Source: JADJMO01 sp016794445
Lineage (GTDB): Bacteria > Myxococcota_A > Polyangia > Polyangiales > JADJMO01
DNA: 64,000 nt
NCBI GenBank assembly: GCA_016794445.1
Contig: JAEUKC010000388.1
Location: 13,494 to 77,493 of the forward strand
Direction: 5' to 3'
The position numbers and the translations under genes are program-made. The notes under the pieces were generated by a model. It ran no database searches. It was not told where the DNA came from and saw only the letters and a program-made list of their open reading frames with translations. Below, in pieces: positions 33,694-42,143 of this stretch. Numbering within the stretch: position 1 is the first letter of the stretch; each line of letters begins with the position of its first letter.

Positions 33694-34533
33694 ATGCGCA
33701 GTCTCCGCCTCGCGATGCTCTGTTCGTGCCTCGTCGCGCATGGTTGCGCGGCGGGCGAAGGGGACGACGCCACGCCGCGACGCGACGGCGCGACGGACGA
33801 TCTCGGCGTCGACGACGGTGGGGACGACGGCTCCCTCGGGGACGGCGGCGTCGACACGGGCCCCAAGAGCGACACCGGTCCGAAGACCGACACCGGCCCG
33901 AGCTCGGACACCGGTCTCGTGGACACGGGCGCCGCCTTCGACACGGGCGTCGCCTTCGACACCGGCGTCGCGGACACGGGGACGCTCACCGACACCGGGA
34001 CCATCGGCGACACCAGCACCGGCCCCATCACGGGCGGCCCGTGCTCGAGCGGCGCGCCGGGGGCCACGGCGTTCCGCATCCGCTGGGTCGACAGCGGCGG
34101 CACCGCCACCGTCAGCTACGAGGTCACCGGTCTGCCGGACAAGAGTGGCTTCAAGGTGGCGGCTTACTCCACCTCGTTCGGCTACACGCCGGCGTTCTCC
34201 GACAAGTTCCTCGCCGTCGGCGGCCTCGATCTGAGCAGCCCCCAGTTCGTGGACGTGGACCTCTCCACGGTCGGCCTCACGTCGATCAAGACCGCGACCC
34301 TCTCGCTCTACGGACGCAGCTTCGCCACGACCGCGAGCGGGAGCTTCCTGTGGAACACGTTCGAAGGGTCGGGTAGCTCGGGCAGCATCAGCAACGTAGC
34401 GCCCTACCACTGGGACTCGACGGTGATCACCTCGGGCCTCGGCCCGGGCAAGGTGCACAAGCTCCGCATCAAGCCCGGACCGCCGTCGAGCGCGCTCGTG
34501 ATCCACCGCATCGAGCTGTGCATCGAGACCTGA
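33694..34533 (+). CDS. Lipoprotein with Asp-Thr-Gly repeat linker and beta-rich C-terminal domain
   Basis: 279 residues. ATG at 33694 gives a signal peptide with lipobox VAHGC (about 18); the longer frame from 33607 lacks one. Residues 20-110 are an extended linker of Asp-Thr-Gly units (DTGPKSDTGPKTDTG style), acidic and possibly Ca-binding or O-glycosylated. The C-terminal domain (115-279) is beta-rich with two Cys near its ends (PCSSG and LCIET), like a disulfide-closed jelly roll. No TAnnnT box or Shine-Dalgarno site is close to the start. Function unknown, surface location inferred. Confidence 0.7.
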   Translation: MRSLRLAMLCSCLVAHGCAAGEGDDATPRRDGATDDLGVDDGGDDGSLGDGGVDTGPKSDTGPKTDTGPSSDTGLVDTGAAFDTGVAFDTGVADTGTLTDTGTIGDTSTGPITGGPCSSGAPGATAFRIRWVDSGGTATVSYEVTGLPDKSGFKVAAYSTSFGYTPAFSDKFLAVGGLDLSSPQFVDVDLSTVGLTSIKTATLSLYGRSFATTASGSFLWNTFEGSGSSGSISNVAPYHWDSTVITSGLGPGKVHKLRIKPGPPSSALVIHRIELCIET

Positions 34534-34547
34534 GACCGCACCCCGGA

Positions 34548-34612
34548 TCAGGTGCAGCGGTCAGGTGCAGCGGTCAGGTGCAGCGGTCAGGTGCAGCGAT
34601 CAGGTGCAGCGA
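34548..34612. repeat. Tandem repeat, five copies of a 13-bp unit
   Basis: The unit TCAGGTGCAGCGG occurs at 34548, 34561 and 34574, and with final A at 34587 and 34600. On the minus strand each unit contains CTGA, and the unit at 34600-34612 supplies the stop and last codons of the minus-strand Cys-rich gene. The array fills the gap between two convergent genes and looks like repeated duplication of that gene's 3' end. Confidence 0.9.
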
Positions 34613-35652
34613 GGCCCGCCGGTCTTGTCCATGACGCACTTGCTCGCGCCGATCGACTTGCACGGGTAGCTCCGCTGCACGCCGTTGGCGCAGTACTCGA
34701 TGCTCGCGCCGCTGCACTTGGGCTCGAACTTCTTCACGTCGCAGGCCTTGGTGCCGCTCGGGACCTCGCACGCGCCGACGGTGCGGTCGGTGGCGGGCTT
34801 GCTGGGATCGGCGCAGGTCATGCCCGACTCGCCACAGGCGACCTTGACCTCCTTGCCGTAGACGCAGCCGACGGCGTTGGTGCCGTCGCACTTGACCTTG
34901 GTGTCCTTGCAGGCGGCGGTGCCCGAGGGCGCGCACCCGACGACGGGGTTGCCCTTGTCGTCCTTGGCGGTGACGCACCCGAGGTTGAGCACCTTGCAGT
35001 CGATGCTCACGAACTTGTTGTCCTGGCACTTGACCATGCGGGTGCCGGAGCAGCTCCAGTCGGCCTTGACGTTGCTCGGGCACGCGCCGGGGAGCGCACA
35101 CTCGGCCTTGCCCTCTTTCACGACGCAGAGCTCGTCGGCGAGGCCGCAGTTGCGGACGCCGAGCACCTTGCCGCGCCAGCAGGTGATCGCGCGGGCGTCG
35201 AGGTCGCACTTGCCGATCGGCTTGTCCGACTCCATGGCCACGTTGTCGCAGATGGTGGCCGAGGCGCCCTTGAGCGCGCACTGGCGCAACGTCTTGCACG
35301 AGGTGGCCGAGAGCCCGCACTCACGGATCGAGACCGAGGTGCCGAGCGCGCCGGGGCTCGAGAGCTGCTCCATGAGCGCGTGCACGCACCCCTGGAAATC
35401 CGGCGCCGGCGGGAACATCGGCACGTCTTTGCAGGCGAGCACGAGCGCGCAGAAGGCCTCGGCGTCCTCGACCGAAGGCGGGAGCACCGAGCCGCTCGCC
35501 GCCTTCACCAGGTAGACCGACTGCGGGGCCCCCGCGTCGGCCGAGGGCGCAGCCTCGGCCTCGGCGACCAGCGGCGTGCCGCTCGACCCCACGACGGAGT
35601 ACGCCCCCGCGAACCCCAGACACACGACGAGCAACCCCATCCAGCGGCGCAT
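34600..35652 (-). CDS. Secreted Cys-rich protein
   Basis: 350 residues. Signal peptide from ATG 35652 (MRRWMGLLVVCLGFAGAYSVVG); the upstream open extension to 35742 has no such signal. After an Ala/Glu linker, about 26 Cys are spread over the mature chain, many in repeats of about 45 residues (CxGTRMVKCQDNKFVSIDC, CDGTNAVGCVYGKEVKVACG, CSGASIEYCANGVQRSYPC). Multiple disulfides and extracytoplasmic location are likely; the repeats recall Cys-knot-like modules common in myxobacterial secretomes. AAGG upstream could act as a weak Shine-Dalgarno site. The stop lies in the 13-bp repeat array. Confidence 0.75.
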   Translation of the reverse strand: MRRWMGLLVVCLGFAGAYSVVGSSGTPLVAEAEAAPSADAGAPQSVYLVKAASGSVLPPSVEDAEAFCALVLACKDVPMFPPAPDFQGCVHALMEQLSSPGALGTSVSIRECGLSATSCKTLRQCALKGASATICDNVAMESDKPIGKCDLDARAITCWRGKVLGVRNCGLADELCVVKEGKAECALPGACPSNVKADWSCSGTRMVKCQDNKFVSIDCKVLNLGCVTAKDDKGNPVVGCAPSGTAACKDTKVKCDGTNAVGCVYGKEVKVACGESGMTCADPSKPATDRTVGACEVPSGTKACDVKKFEPKCSGASIEYCANGVQRSYPCKSIGASKCVMDKTGGPRCT

Positions 35653-35704
35653 GTGACCTTGCCTCGTTCCGTTCGACGGGCGTACCCCCGCCCCATTCAG
35701 CATC

Positions 35705-36301
35705 CTACTCAGCGTCCCCTCGTCCCGGAAGCGTCGAGGCACCCTTGAGTGCGCTCCCCCACTGCGTGCGGATCCGGACCACCCCGGGATCCGAAGTCAG
35801 CACCGTGGCGTGCCCGGCGAAGCGAAAATGCCGTAGCAACGCCTCGTGGTGACCGGCCCAGACCTGCACCCACGCCGCGCTCCCCGCGTAGGGGAACCCG
35901 ACCAGCTCGGTGACCGCTTGTTGCCCCGAAGACTCGACGCAGACGAGCTCGCCCGCGTCCTTGCGGGTGGAATTCCAGACGAGCGGGAGCTGCTCGAAGG
36001 CCATCCGGGGGGTGTTCCCGAGCAAGCCTTCGATGGCCTGCATCATGTCCCTCCAGCCCGACACCATCGCGAAGCGCGCCGCGTCACGCCCCACCTCGCG
36101 ACACGTCGCGGCGTCGTGGGCGGCGGCGACGGCCTCGTAGATCGAGACCGCGTGCCCCTCGTCGAACCAGGTCGTCGTCTCGGCCTGGGCGAGGATGTGG
36201 CGGGTGATCGACGGCAACCCGGGCTCGATGCCTGCGAGCAGACCGTGCCGCTCGAGAGATGCCCGCAAGCTCGCGAACCAGGTGCCTCGGATCTGCGCCA
36301 C
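35705..36301 (-). CDS. Conserved hypothetical protein, possibly DUF2378-like
   Basis: About 198 residues from the GTG at 36301; TTG at 36343 is an alternative and would overlap the upstream stop. The frame extends much further upstream, but there it is antisense-quality (Arg/Gly-rich) and overlaps the LpoA-like gene, so it is not used. The sequence has IRGTWFASLRASLERHG and GWRDMMQAIEGLLGNTPRMAFEQLPLVW, reminiscent of the roughly 180-residue DUF2378 family expanded in myxobacteria, but this resemblance is from memory and weak. No signal peptide. It follows the LpoA-like gene by about 23 bp on the same strand. Confidence 0.5.
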   Translation of the reverse strand: MAQIRGTWFASLRASLERHGLLAGIEPGLPSITRHILAQAETTTWFDEGHAVSIYEAVAAAHDAATCREVGRDAARFAMVSGWRDMMQAIEGLLGNTPRMAFEQLPLVWNSTRKDAGELVCVESSGQQAVTELVGFPYAGSAAWVQVWAGHHEALLRHFRFAGHATVLTSDPGVVRIRTQWGSALKGASTLPGRGDAE

Positions 36302-36324
36302 CGCAGACGAGGCTATCTGCGACG

Positions 36325-38232
36325 TCAGGGTTTGGCCAACCAAGTGGGGTGGAGCGCGTGTCCAGCGGCGACGTTCTTCACGCGGGGCACCCGCCCCACC
36401 TGCCCGGTCGTCCCGGGGCCTTTGTCGCTGGTGGTCCACAGCTCGCCCGTGGCTGCGACCAGGCGGGCCAAGGTCGTGGCGCGGTTCTTCTGGATCACCG
36501 GCGGATCGGTGGTCTCGAGGAGATCTCCAGGGAGCGCAGACAGCGCGAGCTTGGCCGCGTCGTGCCCGAGACCACCGAAGTAGCCGATGGGGCTCCCCTG
36601 GTCCTGGATCAGCAAGCGGGCGAGCGGCGGGACGTCGTCGACCATCGGCAGGAGACCCACGCCGATCACGACCCGGGGCAGCTCGAACACCGTGTAGGCC
36701 TGCTCCATCGCGCCGAGACCGAGCACCAGGGTGGGCTTCCAGGTGGCCCCGGCCTTGGGCTTGAGGTCCTCGGCGACCCGCTCGGCGCACCGGGAATCGC
36801 CGAGGATCACGACGGCGACCACCTTCTTCTCACGCCACAGCTCGACGGGGAAAGAGAGCCCACCGGCGACCTTGGGGCTCGCGTCGCACCGCGCGTCGAG
36901 CTCCTTGGGCGGCGGGGCGTAGACCGGCTCGACCCGCGCGATCGTGCCCGCCGGGGCCACGCCGAGCGTCCACGCGAGCTCCGCGGCGAGGGACGGTCCG
37001 AGCACCACGTAGTGTCGCGGTTCTCCCGGCGCCAGGATCGGCGGCGTCCGTGGCGGTCGGAGCAGGATCGTCGGCACGCGGCGCTGCTGGGCGAGGAGCG
37101 CGAGGGTGTCGGCCTCGGACTCGATCAGGCCGCCGACCACCACTCCGGCGCCCTGCTTCTCGGCGAGCTCGAAGGCCTTGGTGACGCCGATGCTCGTGTC
37201 GAAGATGCCGAGGCGGTGCTTGGCCGAGCCGACCCCCTTGGGCGCGGGCGCGTCGACCCCACCGTCCTTGGAGGCGAACGGGGACGTGAGGCTGGGCTCG
37301 AGGACCACCGACGCGGCCCGCGTGATCGCGGCGCTCGGCGTGCCCTGTCCCGGCTGGCTCGTCGGCAACAGGAACGCGACCGCCCGCGGATCGAACCGCG
37401 TCGCCGGGCCGAGGTCGACGGGCATCGCGTAGCCCCCGTCGACCGTCGTCGTGACCTTGGGCTCCTTGTCCTTGTCCTTCTCCTTCGCGTCGCCCTCACC
37501 CGCGTCGAGCGAGGCGCTCTCGCCCTGATCGGCGCGGTCCTGGAGGATCATCAGCAGGTCGGGCGAGTAACGCAGCTCGGGGGCCGCGATACGGTTCTGC
37601 TCCCACAGCTCCGCGGCGACCTTGCTCGGCAACCGCGTGAGCACGCGGGCGACGGACGCGCGGGTGGCGCCCTGATCGGCGGCGGGCGCCGAGCGCAACC
37701 AGCCCTCGGCGTAGACGATCGCGTCCTCGTAGCGGCCCTCGTCGAGACACGCCTCGACGAGCTCCTCGTAGAGGAGCGGCTGCGCGAACGGGTCGATGAT
37801 CTTGCCCACCAGCGGGCGCAGCAGCGTGAGCGCCTCGGCCGATCGACCGAGACGCCGAGCCGCGGCGCCCTTCACCAGCGTCCCCAGATCGGCCGGCACG
37901 CCGGGCGGTCCCTCGACCAGCGGGCGCGCCGTGGCCTCGGCCGCTGCCGGCACGCCCTCGTCCAGCCAGGCCACCGCGAGGTATGCGCGCGCGAGCGGCT
38001 CGAGCCCATCGCCGCTCTTGCCGAGCTTGGCGACGAGCACCGCGAGCCGCGGCCGCAGCAGCGCGCGGGCCTTCGGGTCGCGCGACCACTCCTGCACGAT
38101 GGCGCCGAACTCTGCCTCGCTCTCCGGCGTCGACGCGAGCGCCGCGATGGGCCGCTCGTCGGCGGCGCGCCGACACACGGGCAGGGCCACGAGCGCCATC
38201 GCGCACACCCCCCACCGCCGCCACCGCATCAT
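36325..38232 (-). CDS. LpoA-like periplasmic lipoprotein with TPR and type-1 binding-protein fold
   Basis: 635 residues. Signal with lipobox ALPVC (about 20). Residues 30-230 are TPR-like helices (ALLRPRLAVLVAKLG, GRYEDAIVYAEGWLRS). A charged Asp/Glu/Lys linker (240-260) precedes a type-1 periplasmic-binding-like domain (270-600; VAFLLPTSQPGQ, FELAEKQGAGVVVGGLIESEADTLALLAQQ, VVAVVILGDSRCAERVAEDL). TPR plus binding-protein fold is the architecture of LpoA, the lipoprotein activator of penicillin-binding protein PBP1A in gammaproteobacteria. Whether this homologue activates a PBP is inference. TAGCGT lies 6 nt before the start. Confidence 0.75.
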   Translation of the reverse strand: MMRWRRWGVCAMALVALPVCRRAADERPIAALASTPESEAEFGAIVQEWSRDPKARALLRPRLAVLVAKLGKSGDGLEPLARAYLAVAWLDEGVPAAAEATARPLVEGPPGVPADLGTLVKGAAARRLGRSAEALTLLRPLVGKIIDPFAQPLLYEELVEACLDEGRYEDAIVYAEGWLRSAPAADQGATRASVARVLTRLPSKVAAELWEQNRIAAPELRYSPDLLMILQDRADQGESASLDAGEGDAKEKDKDKEPKVTTTVDGGYAMPVDLGPATRFDPRAVAFLLPTSQPGQGTPSAAITRAASVVLEPSLTSPFASKDGGVDAPAPKGVGSAKHRLGIFDTSIGVTKAFELAEKQGAGVVVGGLIESEADTLALLAQQRRVPTILLRPPRTPPILAPGEPRHYVVLGPSLAAELAWTLGVAPAGTIARVEPVYAPPPKELDARCDASPKVAGGLSFPVELWREKKVVAVVILGDSRCAERVAEDLKPKAGATWKPTLVLGLGAMEQAYTVFELPRVVIGVGLLPMVDDVPPLARLLIQDQGSPIGYFGGLGHDAAKLALSALPGDLLETTDPPVIQKNRATTLARLVAATGELWTTSDKGPGTTGQVGRVPRVKNVAAGHALHPTWLAKP

Positions 38233-38238
38233 CCCCCG

Positions 38239-38244
38239 ACGCTA
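38239..38244 (-). promoter_or_regulatory. Putative -10 box (TAGCGT) of the LpoA-like gene
   Basis: TAGCGT on the minus strand, 6 nt before the ATG at 38232; same hexamer and distance as mutM. A TTGTCT lies 15 bp upstream as a weak -35. Confidence 0.45.
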
Positions 38245-38431
38245 GCACCCGGCTGGCTGAGACAAGCACCCACTTGGCTGGTGAGACGGACAAGAGGCGC
38301 GTCCACCACACTCTCTCGCCTCTCAGCGGGAGCATCGTGCCTCCCCGTCCCGCCGCGAAGCGGCGCGGGGGGTGTTCGGCGGTCAGCGACGCGCCGAGCC
38401 GCAGGCGAGAAGCGGCGCGGCGGCCGAACCC

Positions 38432-38453
38432 AAGGGGGGCGTGAGCCCCCCTT
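38432..38453 (-). terminator. Hairpin at the 3' end of the CoA-transferase gene
   Basis: A perfect 9-bp stem, AAGGGGGGC (38432-38440) with GCCCCCCTT (38445-38453), has a 4-nt loop and touches the stop codon of the minus-strand gene. There is no strong T-run, so it may be a weak or factor-assisted terminator. Confidence 0.5.
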
Positions 38454-39739
38454 CAGCCAACAAAGTGCCGGAGGTTCACGAGCTCCTTCCGCAGCTCGGC
38501 GCGGAAGTCGGGGTGGGCGATCGAGAGGAGCGCCTCGCCGCGCTCGCGCAACGTCATCCCGTGCAGGTTCACCGCGCCGTATTCGGTCACGATCCAGTGC
38601 ACGTGGCCGCGCGTGGTGACGACACCGGCGCCGGGGGAGAGCACCGAGACGATGCGCGAGATCTTTCCGCGGGCCGCCGTCGACGGGAGGGCGAGGATCG
38701 GCTTGCCGCCGAGCGAGCGCGCCGCGCCGCGGATGAAGTCCATCTGGCCGCCGATGCCCGAGAAGATCTTGGCGCCGATCGAGTCCGCGCAGACCTGGCC
38801 GGAGAGGTCGACCTGGATGGCCGAGTTGATGGCGACGACCTTGTTGTTCTTGCCGATGAGGGCCGTGTCGTTGGTGCGGTCGCAGGGGTGCATCTCGACC
38901 AGCGGGTTGTCGTCGACGAAGTCGAACAGGCGGCGCGTGCCGCTCACGAACGAGCTCACGATGCGCCCGTTGTGCACGCTCTTCTTGCGGTTGGTGATGA
39001 CCCCGGCCTCGACCAGCGAGACGAGCCCGTCGGAGAACATCTCGGTGTGCACGCCGAGATCGTGCTTGTCGTGCAGGCGGGCGAGCACCGCGTCGGGGAT
39101 CGCGCCGATGCCCATCTGCAGCGTGGAGCCGTCCTCGACGAGGCCGGCGACCACCTCGCCGATGCGGCCCTCGACCTCGGTCTGCTCGGCGGGCGCGGCC
39201 TCGTGCAGCGGGCGATCGGTCACGCAGAACGCCTTCACCCGCGAGATCGGCACGGTGGTGTGGCCGTGCGTCCGCGGCATCTGCGCGTTGATCTCGGCGA
39301 GCACGATCGAGGCCGAGTCCACCGCCGCGCGCGCCGCGTCGACCGACGTGCCGAGCGTGCAGAGCCCGTGGCGGTCCGGCGGCGAGAGCTGCACGAGGGC
39401 GGCGTCGAGCGGCACGGTCCGGTTGGTGAACAGGCTCGGGATGTCGCTCAGGAAGATCGGCATGAAGTCGGCGCGACCCTCGTCGATCGCGTCGCGCACG
39501 CCCGCCCCGGCGAACAGCGACACCGAGCGGAAGCGCCCCTCGTGCTGCTTCTCGACGAAGTCGTGGGCCCCCGTCGTGTGCAGGTGGTAGAGCCGCACGT
39601 TCTCGAGATCGTGCCGCTGGCACATCGCATCGAGCAGCGTGCTCGGCGTCGCCGCGGCGCCGTGGACGAACACCCGCTGGTGGCTGGCGATCAACGAAAC
39701 GACTTCTTCGGGGGACAGGGCGCGACTTTGCCAGGACAT
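38453..39739 (-). CDS. Acetyl-CoA hydrolase/transferase family protein (4-hydroxybutyrate CoA-transferase-like)
   Basis: 428 residues, normal for the Cat1/4-hydroxybutyrate CoA-transferase group. Seen motifs: GIGAIPDAVLARL (about 225), the catalytic Glu context HTEMFSDGLVSLVEAGVITN (about 245), and GGQMDFIRGAARSLGGKPI (about 335). These enzymes move CoA between short acids through a glutamyl-CoA thioester, typically acetyl-CoA with butyrate, 4-hydroxybutyrate or succinate. The exact acids cannot be read from sequence. The start at 39739 (MSWQSRAL) has TATACG 10 nt upstream. Probably monocistronic. Confidence 0.9.
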   Translation of the reverse strand: MSWQSRALSPEEVVSLIASHQRVFVHGAAATPSTLLDAMCQRHDLENVRLYHLHTTGAHDFVEKQHEGRFRSVSLFAGAGVRDAIDEGRADFMPIFLSDIPSLFTNRTVPLDAALVQLSPPDRHGLCTLGTSVDAARAAVDSASIVLAEINAQMPRTHGHTTVPISRVKAFCVTDRPLHEAAPAEQTEVEGRIGEVVAGLVEDGSTLQMGIGAIPDAVLARLHDKHDLGVHTEMFSDGLVSLVEAGVITNRKKSVHNGRIVSSFVSGTRRLFDFVDDNPLVEMHPCDRTNDTALIGKNNKVVAINSAIQVDLSGQVCADSIGAKIFSGIGGQMDFIRGAARSLGGKPILALPSTAARGKISRIVSVLSPGAGVVTTRGHVHWIVTEYGAVNLHGMTLRERGEALLSIAHPDFRAELRKELVNLRHFVG

Positions 39740-39832
39740 GGTGTCGCCTCGTATACCAGCGCCGTGCCGTGCGGGCGTGACCACGCTGCGACGCGGCATC
39801 GTCACGCAGCGTCTGCGCCGGCGCGCAAAGAC

Positions 39833-40660
39833 CTACGTGTCGAGCCGACCTTCGCGCCGCAGCTTCACCAGATGCGCCTCCGCCGCCGCGGCAGCGATGA
39901 GGTGCAGGTGCGCGGGGGTGTCGTCGTAGGCCAGGGGCACGAGCTCGTGGAGCTCGGGCGGACGACCGAGCTCGGCGAAGAGGCGCACGAAGGCCGCGCG
40001 CACCTTCTCCTCGCGCATGCGGCGATGCTTCACGTAGTACGTGAGGACGGCGTGGGGGTCGTCGATCGGCTCGCCGTGCGCGGGCAGGAGCGTCGTGGCA
40101 CCGAGATCGAGCAGCCGCTCGAGCTGCGTGATGTACGCCGCCATGTCGCCGCCGTCGTCGGGCGGGATCAGGATCGTCGAGCCGTTGGCCACCATGTCGC
40201 CGGCGATCAGGGTCTTCTGCGCGGCGTTCCACAGGCACACGTGGCCGGGCGCGTGACCAGGGGTGTGCAGCACGCGGTAGCTCGCGTGGCCGAGCACGAT
40301 CTTCTCGCCGTCGCTCAGCGCGCGCACCGTCACACCGTCCAGATCGGTCAGCCGCTCGACCGTGCTCGGGTGCGCGAGCAGAGGGACCGCGAGCGCGCGC
40401 GCGAACGCTCCGGCGGCGCTCGCGTGGTCGACGTGGTGGTGGGTCGCGAGCACGCCGACGACCCGACCCCCGCGCGCGCGGGCCCACGCGAGCCACTCGC
40501 GGCGCTCGTCCTCGTAGGGGGTGGCGGGCTCCACGAGGAGCACCTCTTCGCGGCCGAGCGCGTACGTGTTGGTGTGCGTGGCGGGCGGCAGCGTGGGGGT
40601 CCGCACCGGGAACATCGACACACCGGGCACGACCTCGCGCGGACGCAGCATCGTCGTCAT
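39833..40660 (-). CDS. Metallo-beta-lactamase-fold hydrolase (LACTB2/glyoxalase II-like)
   Basis: 275 residues. Zinc-binding motif THHHVDH (about 106-112), then HTPGHAPGHVCLW, the AGDMV Asp and PAHGEPI, which together give the full two-metal site of MBL hydrolases. The C-terminal helices (VLTYYVKHRRMREEKV ...) match the winged-helix-like extension of LACTB2-type proteins. Thioester hydrolysis or RNase activity is possible. Start coupled to the MFS transporter stop (ATGA), so transport and hydrolysis of one compound may be linked. Confidence 0.88.
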   Translation of the reverse strand: MTTMLRPREVVPGVSMFPVRTPTLPPATHTNTYALGREEVLLVEPATPYEDERREWLAWARARGGRVVGVLATHHHVDHASAAGAFARALAVPLLAHPSTVERLTDLDGVTVRALSDGEKIVLGHASYRVLHTPGHAPGHVCLWNAAQKTLIAGDMVANGSTILIPPDDGGDMAAYITQLERLLDLGATTLLPAHGEPIDDPHAVLTYYVKHRRMREEKVRAAFVRLFAELGRPPELHELVPLAYDDTPAHLHLIAAAAAEAHLVKLRREGRLDT

Positions 40661-41901
40661 CCTATCGCGCGCCGTATCGACAGGCGCGACCAGACCGCGG
40701 CGAGCAGCGCCCCGAGCAGCGCGGCCACGGCGATCGCGTAGAACGCCGCCGCCCAGCCCCACCGCTTGGCCAGGAACCCCATCAGGATCCCGGCGAGGCT
40801 ACCGCCGAGGTAACCGACCCCGTCGACGAGCCCCGCCGCGGTGGCCGCGCCGGTCTTCCCCGCGACGTCGAGCGAGACCGCGCCGCCGAGCAGCGAGTAG
40901 GGCCCGAGCAGCAGGAGCCCACACACGCCGATCATCGGGAAGGCGAGCGCGGCGCTCCTGGTCCCGTCGTGCGCGAGCACGAGCACCGCGACGGTGAGGA
41001 GCGAGAGCATCGCCGTCATCACGGGGGCGCGCCGGCCTGGGCCCAGGCGATCGCTGTAGCGCCCGACGGCGAGCGCGGAGACGACGCCGGCCGCGGGGAA
41101 GATCGCGCTCTTGACGATGCCCCCTTGCACCTTGCCGGTGACCTCGGCGAGGAACATCGGCGTCCACGCGAGGAAGCCGCTCCGCGCGAACGTGAGCAAG
41201 AACGAGAGGCCGAGGCCGAACCAGAACGCCGGCTGCTGCGCGAGCGCCGCCAGCACCTCGCCGAGACGCGGGCCTTCTTCGGGCCCGCTCTCGACGCGAG
41301 CCTCCTCGGTCGCCGGCCGACCCTCGAGCGTGAAGAACGCCACCACGCCGACCAGCGCGAGCAGGAGCGGGTTCACGAGGAACAGCGCGCGCCACCCGAA
41401 CCGCGCGCCGATCACCCCCGAGAGCACCAGCGCACACACGTTGCCGAGCTCGTAGCTCGTGGAGAGGCCGCCCATCACCGTGCCGTAGTGGTCGCGCCGG
41501 AACCACTTCGACACCACGTCGACGAGCCCGCCCCAGCCGCCGCTCTGCGCGAACCGGTTGAGGACGACGACGCCGAGCAGCAGGGAGAAGGCGCCCGCGA
41601 CGGCGCCGATCGTGAGGCTCGCGACGACGGAGCCGAACAGGCACAGCAGGAAGATGCGCCGACCGCCGAGGCGATCGCCGAGCGGCCCGAGCGTGACCTT
41701 GCCGATCGCGTACGCGATGGTCCCGAGCGACGAGAGCGCCCCGAGGCGCACCTTGTCGTACCCGAACGCTTTCTCCAGGAGAGGCGCGGCCGCGTCGACG
41801 TTGGCTCGACAGAGATAGAAGGCGGCGTAGCCGACGAGCAGGGTCCAGAAGACCGGGCGGGCTCCCGGACGAAAGAGCGGCTCCGCACGCGCCCCGGCCA
41901 C
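40657..41901 (-). CDS. MFS transporter, organophosphate:phosphate antiporter-like
   Basis: 414 residues, about 12 hydrophobic helices. The first helix has FYLCRANVDAAAPLL, and the loop between helices 2 and 3 has GPLGDRLGGRR (the MFS signature). The pattern LNRFAQSGGWGGLVDVVSKWF recalls the GlpT/UhpT group that exchanges glycerol-3-phosphate or hexose-phosphate with phosphate. Substrate uncertain. GTG start at 41901 with TAGGAG 6 nt upstream. It overlaps the MBL hydrolase gene (ATGA), which suggests a two-gene uptake-and-hydrolysis unit. Confidence 0.85.
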   Translation of the reverse strand: MAGARAEPLFRPGARPVFWTLLVGYAAFYLCRANVDAAAPLLEKAFGYDKVRLGALSSLGTIAYAIGKVTLGPLGDRLGGRRIFLLCLFGSVVASLTIGAVAGAFSLLLGVVVLNRFAQSGGWGGLVDVVSKWFRRDHYGTVMGGLSTSYELGNVCALVLSGVIGARFGWRALFLVNPLLLALVGVVAFFTLEGRPATEEARVESGPEEGPRLGEVLAALAQQPAFWFGLGLSFLLTFARSGFLAWTPMFLAEVTGKVQGGIVKSAIFPAAGVVSALAVGRYSDRLGPGRRAPVMTAMLSLLTVAVLVLAHDGTRSAALAFPMIGVCGLLLLGPYSLLGGAVSLDVAGKTGAATAAGLVDGVGYLGGSLAGILMGFLAKRWGWAAAFYAIAVAALLGALLAAVWSRLSIRRAIG

Positions 41902-42143
41902 CGCGGGCTCCTAGCACGTCGACCCTGTGGAAAACCCCGGTCCATTCCGATTGACCCGATCTGCCGCGTGGGTTACGCACGGAGTCCCCCAGCCAAGGCC
42001 TTCCAGGCTTTGTTGCTGGTTTTTCAGCCTCCGCGTCCTTCCACCCCCCGCCCATGCACCTTCCCGCCTCGCCCGCTTTGTCGGCAGTCGCTGTCGCGGC
42101 GTCGTCCGTGGTGGGGCGGCAGCGAAGCTCGGGCTGGGACTCG

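Noticed and set aside
32658..34376. 572-residue plus-strand open frame
   Set aside because: Arg/Gly-rich translation spanning two better-supported genes in other frames.
41951..41980. TTGACC-N17-TACGCA as promoter of the Tgl-like operon
   Set aside because: The -10 matches only TA and lies about 160 bp before the start; too weak to claim.
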